Below, piece after piece: positions 26,515 through 33,774 of a stretch of DNA of 45,957 nucleotides. Position 1 is the stretch's first letter. Every line of letters starts with the position of its first letter. The position numbers and the translations under genes were made by a program. Under the pieces are notes generated by a model. It was not told where the DNA came from and made no database searches. It saw only the letters and a list, made by a program, of their open reading frames with translations. Origin of the DNA: Paracoccaceae bacterium (lineage in GTDB: Bacteria; Pseudomonadota; Alphaproteobacteria; Rhodobacterales; Rhodobacteraceae); contig JAIXZY010000032.1 in the NCBI GenBank assembly GCA_027489355.1, positions 1 to 45,957 of the forward strand, written 5' to 3'.

Positions 26515-27771
26515 TCAGCGGAGGGCGCGACCCTTGATGATCGCTTCCGCTCCGAACTTAGCGCGGATGGCGTCGGTGGCGCGTTCGGCGGCGGCGCGTT
26601 TGCTGGCGGTTGGGTCGAGAAGGTCCGCGGACAGGTCGGCCTGGTCCTCGGGGGCGAGGTCGGAGATGCCGACGCCGATCAGGCGGAAGGGGCCTGACGT
26701 TCCTGCGTGGTCGAAAAGGTCGCGGGCGGCGCGATAGATTCGGTCGGTGAGTTGGGTGGGGTCCGACAGGGCGTGGCGGCGGGTGACGAGCTGGAAGTCA
26801 CCTTTTTTCAGCTTCAGCGTCACGGTCCGTCCGGCCAGCCGCTTCGCCTTGGCGCGGTCGGCGACCTGTTCGGAGAGCCGCCAGATATGGCCGTCGAGGA
26901 GGTCGGGGTCGGAGGTGTCCTCGAAGAAGGTGGTTTCCTTCGAAATCGACTTCGGACGTTCGTCCCGCTGCACCCGTCGGGTGTCGAGGCCGCGGGCGAG
27001 GTGCCAGAGCCGATCGCCCATCGACCCGAAGCGGGCGGTCAGGTCGGCGCGGTCCCAGCGCAGGAGGTCGGCGATCGTGCGGATGCCGGCTTGCTCCAGC
27101 GCGGTCTGGGTGGCCTGTCCCACGCCCCAAATGACACGGACGGGTTTCGGACGCAGGAAGGATTCGGTTTCCGCCATGCCGATGACGGAGAAGCCGCGGG
27201 GTTTGTCGAGGTCGGAAGCGATCTTGGCGAGGAACTTGTTGTGCGACAGGCCGATGGAGCCGGTGAGGCCCAGCTCGTCCTCCATTCGTTTCGTCAGGCG
27301 GGCCAGCAGGACAGCCGGGGGTGCGCCGTGCAGGCGGGCGGTGCCGGTGAGGTCGAGGAAGGCCTCGTCCAGCGAAAGGGGTTCGATGGACGGGGTCAGC
27401 TCCTCCATCATCGCGCGGATGGCGCGGGAGGCCTCTGTGTAGGCGGCGAAGCGGGGTTTGACGACGACGGCCTCGGGGCAAAGCTTCAGCGCCTGGAACA
27501 TCGGCATGGCCGAGCGGACGCCCTTGATGCGGGCGATGTAGCAGCAGGTCGAGACGACACCACGCTGCCCGCCGCCGACGATGACCGGCTGGTCGCGGAG
27601 CGCCGGGTTGTCGCGTTTCTCGACGCTGGCATAGAAGGCGTCGCAGTCCATGTGGGCGATCGAAAGCTGCGTCAGTTCGTCATGCGCGACCATCCGGGGC
27701 GAGCGGCAGGTCGGGCAGCGCGACACCGGGCGGTCGGTCAGGGTCAGGCAGTCGCGGCAGAGGCTGGGCAT
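26515..27771 (-). CDS. dinB: DNA polymerase IV (Y family)
   Basis: A 418-residue translesion polymerase. Catalytic acids are D42 in MDCDAFYASVEKRD and D135/E136 in SLDEAFLDLTG; the thumb (PVRVIWGVGQATQTALEQAG) and little-finger domains follow. The N-terminal 30 residues carry an extra zinc-finger-like set, C5-x2-C8 and C19-x2-C22, absent from E. coli DinB. The C terminus ends IIKGRALR without an obvious QLxLF-type clamp-binding peptide. It copies damaged DNA with low fidelity and is usually under SOS control; I did not find a LexA box by eye. Confidence 0.94.
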   Translation of the reverse strand: MPSLCRDCLTLTDRPVSRCPTCRSPRMVAHDELTQLSIAHMDCDAFYASVEKRDNPALRDQPVIVGGGQRGVVSTCCYIARIKGVRSAMPMFQALKLCPEAVVVKPRFAAYTEASRAIRAMMEELTPSIEPLSLDEAFLDLTGTARLHGAPPAVLLARLTKRMEDELGLTGSIGLSHNKFLAKIASDLDKPRGFSVIGMAETESFLRPKPVRVIWGVGQATQTALEQAGIRTIADLLRWDRADLTARFGSMGDRLWHLARGLDTRRVQRDERPKSISKETTFFEDTSDPDLLDGHIWRLSEQVADRAKAKRLAGRTVTLKLKKGDFQLVTRRHALSDPTQLTDRIYRAARDLFDHAGTSGPFRLIGVGISDLAPEDQADLSADLLDPTASKRAAAERATDAIRAKFGAEAIIKGRALR

Positions 27772-27887
27772 GGTGGGGCGAGGCTACCACGGCTGGCGCG
27801 AGGTGTGGAGAGCGGGCGCGGAAAGCGGTTGACCTTCGCAAGACCGCTGGCCCCTTATCCTGTACGAAACACCGGACCAGACCGCGC

Positions 27888-28979
27888 ATGTCGCATCCCT
27901 ACGAAACCCTGCCCGAGGAAAGCTTCTGGCGCACCGCCGTGGCCGAGCGGGACGCGATGCAGATCGCGGGCCTGTGGCGGCCGAGGCACCCGGTCAAGCG
28001 GCGAACCCGGATCGTCACGGCGGGGTCGTGCTTTGCGCAGCATTTCTCGAAGGCGCTGGTGGCGCGGGGTTATCGCTGGCTGGACTTCGAGCCAGGTCCG
28101 AAGGGGCTGACCGCCGCGCAGCGCAAGGATTACCACTACGGCACCTTCAGCTTTCGCACCGGAAACATCTACACCCCCCGGATACTGCTGCAGTGGCTGC
28201 GCTGGGCGCTGACCGATGCGACCCCGCCCGCCGAAGTGTGGGAGAAGGACGGTCGATTCTACGACCCGTTCCGGCCAGGCGTCGAACCCGGCGGCTTCGT
28301 TTCGGTCGAGGAACTGCTGCTGTCGCGGGCCGACACCCTGGCTGCCATCGCGGCGGCGGTGCGGGGAACGCAGGTCTTCGTCTTCACGATGGGTCTGACC
28401 GAAGCCTGGCAGGACCGCGAGACGGGAGTGGAATACGCGGTCTGTCCCGGCACGGTGGCGGGGCAGTTCCAGGCAGACCGGCATGTCTTCGTCAATCACG
28501 GCTTCGGCGCACTGATGGGCGACATGACGGCGGCGCTGCGCCTGATGTTCCGGGCCAACCGGGGGCTGAAGGTGCTGCTGACCGTCTCGCCCGTGCCGCT
28601 GACCGCGACGGCCTCGGGGGAGCATGTGCTGACGGCGACCAGCCATTCCAAGTCGCTGTTGCGGGCGGTGGCGTCCGAGCTGGTCGCGGCGCAGGCGCGG
28701 GTGGACTATTTCCCGTCGTACGAGATCATCACCCATCCCGCCTATCGCGGCCGTTTCTTCGCGCCGAACCTGCGGTCCGTCCTGCCCGAGGGGGTAGAGC
28801 ATGTGATGACGCAGTTCTTTGGCGATCAGGCGCGCTGCTTTGGCGGCGGGGCGGTCGCTGCCCCGTCCCGGCCGGAGGAGCCTGAGGCGGCAAGCGAGCC
28901 GGAGCCATCCGAGGCCGAGGCCCTGCGCTGCGAGGAAGAGATCCTGGCCGCCTTCGCCAAGGGCGGGCAGCATGGCTGA
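27888..28979 (+). CDS. GSCFA-domain protein
   Basis: A 363-residue protein with the family-defining motif GSCFA at residues 46-50, embedded in TRIVTAGSCFAQHFSKAL, and later VFVFTMGLTEAW and LLTVSPVPLTAT. GSCFA proteins are related to SGNH-fold esterases and are found in polysaccharide loci; no reaction is proven. The serine at residue 47 is the likely nucleophile. No signal peptide is visible, so it probably acts in the cytoplasm. It is the first gene of a seven-gene run, with the next gene starting inside its stop region. Confidence 0.85.
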   Translation: MSHPYETLPEESFWRTAVAERDAMQIAGLWRPRHPVKRRTRIVTAGSCFAQHFSKALVARGYRWLDFEPGPKGLTAAQRKDYHYGTFSFRTGNIYTPRILLQWLRWALTDATPPAEVWEKDGRFYDPFRPGVEPGGFVSVEELLLSRADTLAAIAAAVRGTQVFVFTMGLTEAWQDRETGVEYAVCPGTVAGQFQADRHVFVNHGFGALMGDMTAALRLMFRANRGLKVLLTVSPVPLTATASGEHVLTATSHSKSLLRAVASELVAAQARVDYFPSYEIITHPAYRGRFFAPNLRSVLPEGVEHVMTQFFGDQARCFGGGAVAAPSRPEEPEAASEPEPSEAEALRCEEEILAAFAKGGQHG

Positions 28980-29763
28980 TCGACCGCGCTTCTGCATCTT
29001 CGGCGACAGTCATTATGCCTGCCTGCGCCAGGCAGAGGCACAGGGGCTTGCCGATGTCTCGGGGGTCGAGCTGGAATACTGGGGCCATGTCGGCACCCGC
29101 TTCCTGCATCTGGAAGCACGGGACGGCGCGATCCATCCGCTGGATGAGCTGACGGGGCGGCGCTTTGCCAAGTTCAACGCACGCGGTCGGACCTTCCTGC
29201 CGGCCGCGGAATTCGACGCGATCCTGGTGATGGGCGCGCGGGTCCATGTCGCGCCCCTGTTCCAGCGCCTGTTGCAGATGCTGGCCGAAGGGCCCTTCGT
29301 CAGCCACGGGCTGCAGCGGCGCTATCTGGCGGACGGGCTGCGGCGACAGATCGGCTATGGCCTGGCGCGGGGGCTGGCCGAGGACGGGACGGCGCGGGTG
29401 CTGCTGGCTCCGGTCGCCTATCCTACGGCGGACCAGGATCGGGCAAGGGCCGAGGTGCCGGCGACAGTGGCAGAGCGCCTGCCGCAGTTCTGGAGGATGC
29501 TGGGGGCGACGGCGGCCGAGGACGGGATCACGCTGGTCCCTCAGCCCGAGGAGACCGTGGTGGCGGGGATCTGGACCGACCCGGCCTATGCCGTGGCGGA
29601 CCATGTGGCGAAGCAGGACTATGCGCACAGGAACGCGGCCTATGGCGCGCGCCTGCTGGAGCGGGTGATGCCTCTGGTGCGGCAGGTTCCACGGCGGGAC
29701 GACGGGGTTGCGGCGGGCAGGGACGCTGGGCAAGATGCGGCAGCAAGGGGGCGCGATGCTTGA
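28972..29763 (+). CDS. GDS-motif protein, possible SGNH hydrolase
   Basis: A 263-residue protein with CIFGDSHYACLRQ at residues 8-20, where GDSH (11-14) fits block I of SGNH hydrolases. Beyond that I do not recognise a family; a DPAYAVADHVAKQDYAHRN stretch near residues 203-221 could supply the D-x-x-H block V. It overlaps the GSCFA gene by eight bases and is probably coupled to it. No signal peptide. The N-terminal ATG at 28972 is chosen because the upstream frame lies inside the GSCFA gene. Confidence 0.65.
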   Translation: MADRPRFCIFGDSHYACLRQAEAQGLADVSGVELEYWGHVGTRFLHLEARDGAIHPLDELTGRRFAKFNARGRTFLPAAEFDAILVMGARVHVAPLFQRLLQMLAEGPFVSHGLQRRYLADGLRRQIGYGLARGLAEDGTARVLLAPVAYPTADQDRARAEVPATVAERLPQFWRMLGATAAEDGITLVPQPEETVVAGIWTDPAYAVADHVAKQDYAHRNAAYGARLLERVMPLVRQVPRRDDGVAAGRDAGQDAAARGRDA

Positions 29764-30493
29764 GATTGCCGCGAAACTGCCGCCGGGCGCGCTGATCGGG
29801 GGCGACGACCGGCTTTTGGCCGAGGCCGTGCTGCGGACGGGCGGGGTGCGCTTCATTGCGCGCGAGGGGGACTTTGTCCTGGACGGCGACCGCATCGTCG
29901 GCTGGCGCGATTCGGTCCTGTCCGTGGTGGCCGAAACCGCCGCGCCGAACACGGGCAACAGCCGGTTCGACGCGGGCGGCCTGCTTTGCCGCAAGGGGGT
30001 GAACTGCGGCTTCACCCTGCCGGGCTTTGCACCCGAGGTCGAGGCGTTCACCGTCGCGGTGGTCTATCGCTCGGCCGGCGAGGCGCGGACGCTGGCCTCG
30101 GTCTTCACCGGGCAGGCGAACAACACGATCTTCCTCTCCGAGTCCGAGGGGCGCGTGTTGGCCAAGGATCGGATGGGGTCGACCGAGGTGGCCCTGCCGC
30201 TGGGACCCGACCGGGGCGTGAAGCTGGTGGTGCTGTCTTTCGACGGGCGAAACCTGAGGCTGGCGCTGGACGGTCGCGAGGCGGCCGTGCGGGCATTGGT
30301 GCCGGGTCTGGCGCATCAGGCGGACCTGTTCATCGGATGCCGGTCGAACCGGACGGGGCTGGCCAAGACGCTGGGCCAGTCCTGGCTGCACGAAGTGCTG
30401 TTCTGGCCGGACCGGGCGCTGCTTGCATCGCAGGACGCCGAGGACCGGGCGGCGCTGGCGGCGCTGCACCGCCATGTCCGTTGGGCCTACTAG
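29756..30493 (+). CDS. LamG/concanavalin-like domain protein, unrecognised
   Basis: A 245-residue protein. The middle and C-terminal parts alternate short strands: FTVAVVYRSAGEARTLASVF, NTIFLSESEGRV, KLVVLSFDGRNLRLALDGR and WLHEVLFWPDR, a pattern typical of LamG-like jelly-roll domains that bind carbohydrate. That call is by pattern only. It overlaps the previous gene by eight bases and abuts the next. No signal peptide. Confidence 0.55.
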   Translation: MLEIAAKLPPGALIGGDDRLLAEAVLRTGGVRFIAREGDFVLDGDRIVGWRDSVLSVVAETAAPNTGNSRFDAGGLLCRKGVNCGFTLPGFAPEVEAFTVAVVYRSAGEARTLASVFTGQANNTIFLSESEGRVLAKDRMGSTEVALPLGPDRGVKLVVLSFDGRNLRLALDGREAAVRALVPGLAHQADLFIGCRSNRTGLAKTLGQSWLHEVLFWPDRALLASQDAEDRAALAALHRHVRWAY

Positions 30494-31429
30494 GTGGACT
30501 CCATCGCGCCCGTGCTGGATGTGCCGCCCGAGATGGGGCTGGATGACGCCGCGCGGGCCGATCGGTTCCTGCTGCGCGGCGACCATGCCAACCTGTGGTT
30601 CGAGGGTCAGGGGGATGCGCTTGTCGTCTCGTTCGACAATCTTGCCACCATCGACGAAGATTGGCCGCGCGCGCCCTGGGCCTGGAAGCGGCTGGAGCCT
30701 CTGGGCCATTCGGTGCTGGGCGTGCAGAGCCATGCGAAGGACTGGTTCCGCCAGCCGACGGCTCCGGCGCTGCTGCGCGGGCTGGAAGAGCGGGGGTACT
30801 TCCGCCGCTTCCGCCGCGTGGTGCTGACCGGGGCCTCGATGGGGGGCTTCGCGGCGCTGAACTTCGCCCCGCTCATCCCCGAGGCGCGGGTGCTGGCCTT
30901 CAGCCCCCAGAGCACGATGAACAAGGTCATCGCCCCGTTCGAGCGGCGCTTTCCCTTTGCCGTGCGCAAGTCGAACTGGGAGGGGATGCCGTTCCTCGAT
31001 GCGGCGGCGGCAGTGCCGTATATCCGGCGGGCAGTGGTGGCCTATGACCCTTTCGTCCCCGAAGACCGCGCCCATGCCGAGCGGCTGGCGGGGGCGAACG
31101 TCCAGCTGCTGCGGCTGCCGTTCTGTACGCATGAGGCGATCCGCGTGGTGCTGAAGACGGGTACCTTTCCACTGCTGGTCGAGGCATTGGTCGCGGGCGA
31201 CGATCCGGCCGCGGGTTTCTGGCCGGCCTTCCGTGCCCGGCGCGGGGTGCCGAAGTGGCAGCGGGCGCTGCTGGCCGCGGCGGCCGAGCGGAACCGGCAC
31301 GCGCTGGTGATCCGCGCCGCCGAGGCGATGCTGCGGCTGGGCACCGGCCTGCCCGAGGAGGAGACAGTCTTCATCCGCCGCGCGCGCCGGGGGGCGGTGA
31401 ATGCGCGGAAGGCGGCAGAGGCGGGCTAG
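30494..31429 (+). CDS. Alpha/beta hydrolase-like protein
   Basis: A 311-residue protein with a nucleophile elbow G113-A-S115-M-G117 in VVLTGASMGGFAALNFA. Candidate partners are D185 (VVAYDPFVPED) and H213 (LPFCTHEAIRVV), in the right order for a catalytic triad. The class and substrate are unknown; an esterase or acyltransferase acting on a glycan would fit the neighbours. The GTG start directly follows the preceding stop; an in-frame ATG 13 codons in is a possible alternative. Confidence 0.65.
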   Translation: MDSIAPVLDVPPEMGLDDAARADRFLLRGDHANLWFEGQGDALVVSFDNLATIDEDWPRAPWAWKRLEPLGHSVLGVQSHAKDWFRQPTAPALLRGLEERGYFRRFRRVVLTGASMGGFAALNFAPLIPEARVLAFSPQSTMNKVIAPFERRFPFAVRKSNWEGMPFLDAAAAVPYIRRAVVAYDPFVPEDRAHAERLAGANVQLLRLPFCTHEAIRVVLKTGTFPLLVEALVAGDDPAAGFWPAFRARRGVPKWQRALLAAAAERNRHALVIRAAEAMLRLGTGLPEEETVFIRRARRGAVNARKAAEAG

Positions 31430-31477
31430 GCCCCGGGTTCGGCCTCGTGCTATGCGGTGCCACGGGCAGGGAAGGAC

Positions 31478-32368
31478 ATGGACCAGACGCGCGGCCGGAT
31501 GATGGCGATGACCATGGTGGGCGGGGATCACTTCTTCCTGTCCCGCTGGGTCGACTATTACGGCCGCCAGCTTGGCCGCGAGAACCTCTATGTCCTCAGC
31601 CACGGCGGCGACCCCGAGCACAAGCGCATCGCCGAAGGCTGCAACGTCATCTACCTGCCCTTCGACGAGACGCGGAACTGCTTCAACCAGCGGCGCTGGC
31701 AGATGCTGTCGCGGCTGACGAGCGGCTTCATCAACTTCTACAACTGGGTGCTGGTGGGCGATGTGGACGAGATCGTCTGCGTCGATCCGGCGGTGTCTGA
31801 CAGCCTCCCGGACTATCTGGCGCAGTACGCCGGACGGAAGGGGCCTCGGGTCATCACGCCCTTCGCGATCGAGATGGTCCACAATCCCGGCCTTGAACCG
31901 GAGCCCCTGGCCGAGGGCCGCAACATCCTGGACGTCCGTCGCATCTTCCGGCTGAACGCGAACTACGCCAAGCCCTGCATCACCGGCACCAGGATCGACC
32001 TCGCGCCGGGGGGGCATTTCGCGAACCATCCCAAGCTGCACCTCGACCCGCATCTCTACCTCTTCCACCTGCGGTTCATCGACTACGACATGACCGAGGC
32101 GCGCCTGGCCACCCGCCGGGCGCAGCGCGAGATCCAGAGCGGCTCGCTGGAGGAGGTGGAGCGGGAAAAGACCGGCTGGGACACCGCCTGGGAGACGTAC
32201 AGGGCGCTGTCGCAGGAAAAGCCGCGTGCCGAAACGGTGGATTTCCCCGAGTTCCGGCAGGAGATGATCGACGGCTGGCGCGAGAAGAAGGTGGTCTACT
32301 TCTCCCCCGGCGGCGCGCGTCCAAAGGGGGTCTACCGACTGCCCGAACGTTTCAAGGTGTTGTTCTGA
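31478..32368 (+). CDS. Glycosyltransferase family 2-like protein (paralogue B)
   Basis: A 296-residue protein closely similar to the one at 11983, sharing FFL.RWVD.YGRQ, LSHGGDPEH and NANYAKPC, with a DxD at D95-D97 (LVGDVDEIV). It is the only glycosyltransferase in this gene cluster and suggests that the neighbours act on a glycan. The ATG at 31478 follows a purine-rich ribosome-binding site; a GTG at 31457 is possible. Its stop overlaps the next gene (TGATG). Confidence 0.8.
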   Translation: MDQTRGRMMAMTMVGGDHFFLSRWVDYYGRQLGRENLYVLSHGGDPEHKRIAEGCNVIYLPFDETRNCFNQRRWQMLSRLTSGFINFYNWVLVGDVDEIVCVDPAVSDSLPDYLAQYAGRKGPRVITPFAIEMVHNPGLEPEPLAEGRNILDVRRIFRLNANYAKPCITGTRIDLAPGGHFANHPKLHLDPHLYLFHLRFIDYDMTEARLATRRAQREIQSGSLEEVEREKTGWDTAWETYRALSQEKPRAETVDFPEFRQEMIDGWREKKVVYFSPGGARPKGVYRLPERFKVLF

Positions 32369-33774
32369 TGGCGGACATTCCGACCGAAGGCGTGATCATC
32401 CGGGCCGAGAACGGCGACGTGATCCGCTATGACGAGACCGGGCTGGTGCTGCGCCTGTCGGACAAGGTGATCGCGGATATCGCCGCGCGGCTGGACCTTG
32501 CACCGCGCCCCGCCGAGGCCTTGCCATTGCCCGACCTGCCCGAGGGGCTGGATCTCTGGACGCCCCGGCGCACGGGGGACTGGCTGTTCTTCCAGGCGAA
32601 CCTGCCCGGCGCGGACAGCGCGCGGGGCTATCGGCGGCATGTGTCCGGCGGGGCAATCGTCGCCGAAGCGCAGGGGCCCTTGCTGGCCGTGCTGGGAATC
32701 GGCGGCGCGCGCGCGGGCCTGGGCTCGCCCGGTCCGGCGCGGTTCCGCTGGCACGTGCTGGCGCCTGCCGACGATATCGGCGCGGTGGGCATGGGCGGCG
32801 AGGGCGAGGCGGTGGCGACCGACGCGCTGGAGCCCTTGCGCGAGCTGACGGTCGAGGCGCTGGTGGCCGATGAGCTTCTGGCGCGGCGGCGGGCGGCGCT
32901 TTTGCCGCTGCCGCTTGTGATGGTGCGGGCCGAGACGGACATGGCATCCTCGGCGCGAGACCTGGGGACCGGGACCGCTGTGGCGAACCTGGACCGGGCC
33001 TTCGCCAACCTGCAGGCGGCGGCCGCGCGACTGGGAACCGGGGCGCAGGTTCTGGGGGTGGTGCTGGACTATACCCTGGAAGACGTCACCGGCGACCCGG
33101 TGGCCTACCGCGACGGGATGATCGCGCTGATGGAGCGGATCACACGCGGCATGGCCAAGCAGGGACTGGCGCGGCCGGTGTTCCTTGCGGCCTTCGACTG
33201 CGGGACGCAGTCGGTGACGCAGGGTCCGGGGCTGGAGGGCCAGTGGGAGCTGTCCTGGAACCATGCCGACCACCAGCTGGTCTTTGCCGCGCCGTCCTAT
33301 GCCTTCCAGCTGGACGACACCGGGCGGTTGACGGACGCGGGGCGGGCGGAGAAGGCGGTGCTGCTGGCCGAGGCTTTGCTTGCGGTCCAGGGCGGGGGCA
33401 AGTGGATGTGTCCCGTAATCCAGCTGGCAGAGTGGACCGACGGCAGCATCCGGCTGATCTGCGAGGCGCAGGAGGGGTTGGTTCTGGATCAGGCCGATCC
33501 GTTCGGGGCGGGCAAGCTGGCCGGTTTTGCGCTGGAAGGGGTGACGAACGGGGCGGAGATCTCCGGGGTCCGGATCGACGCGGGCGATCCGAAGGTTGTG
33601 GTGGTGACCTGTTCGAAGCGGCCGGAGGGCGAGGTGTTTGTCACCTATGCCCACGCGGCTGCCCCCGGTGGCGGCCCCTATCCGGCGAACCGGGGGGCGT
33701 TGCGGGGAGACTTTGGTGCGGGCGCGGTGCGCCGCTGGGCGCTGCCGGCGCGGTTGCGGCTGACGGGGCTCTGA
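32368..33774 (+). CDS. Unrecognised 468-residue protein of the glycan cluster
   Basis: No family recognised. The N terminus (GVIIRAENGDVIRYDETGLVLRL) is beta-rich. The middle contains a helical block (LAALDRAFANLQAAAARLG-like, ~205-230) and PVFLAAFDCGTQS (~270-282), with a cysteine; the C-terminal ~100 residues (EISGVRIDAGDPKVVVVTCSK, then PEGEVFVTYAHA) look like a beta-sandwich. The middle could be a hydrolase, but no catalytic motif is clear. The gene overlaps both neighbours by one base each, so it is an integral part of the operon. Confidence 0.6.
   Translation: MADIPTEGVIIRAENGDVIRYDETGLVLRLSDKVIADIAARLDLAPRPAEALPLPDLPEGLDLWTPRRTGDWLFFQANLPGADSARGYRRHVSGGAIVAEAQGPLLAVLGIGGARAGLGSPGPARFRWHVLAPADDIGAVGMGGEGEAVATDALEPLRELTVEALVADELLARRRAALLPLPLVMVRAETDMASSARDLGTGTAVANLDRAFANLQAAAARLGTGAQVLGVVLDYTLEDVTGDPVAYRDGMIALMERITRGMAKQGLARPVFLAAFDCGTQSVTQGPGLEGQWELSWNHADHQLVFAAPSYAFQLDDTGRLTDAGRAEKAVLLAEALLAVQGGGKWMCPVIQLAEWTDGSIRLICEAQEGLVLDQADPFGAGKLAGFALEGVTNGAEISGVRIDAGDPKVVVVTCSKRPEGEVFVTYAHAAAPGGGPYPANRGALRGDFGAGAVRRWALPARLRLTGL

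Noticed and set aside
29528-32068. Very long open frame of about 846 codons on the minus strand
   Set aside because: It runs antisense through four plus-strand genes with clear motifs. Its product is rich in Arg, Pro, Gln and His with no domain, as expected from the complement of high-G+C codons.
33243-33773. N-terminal extension of the sulfatase frame
   Set aside because: This part is inside the preceding gene in another frame and gives Gly/Arg-rich sequence. The ATG at 33774 overlapping the previous stop gives the usual sulfatase start.
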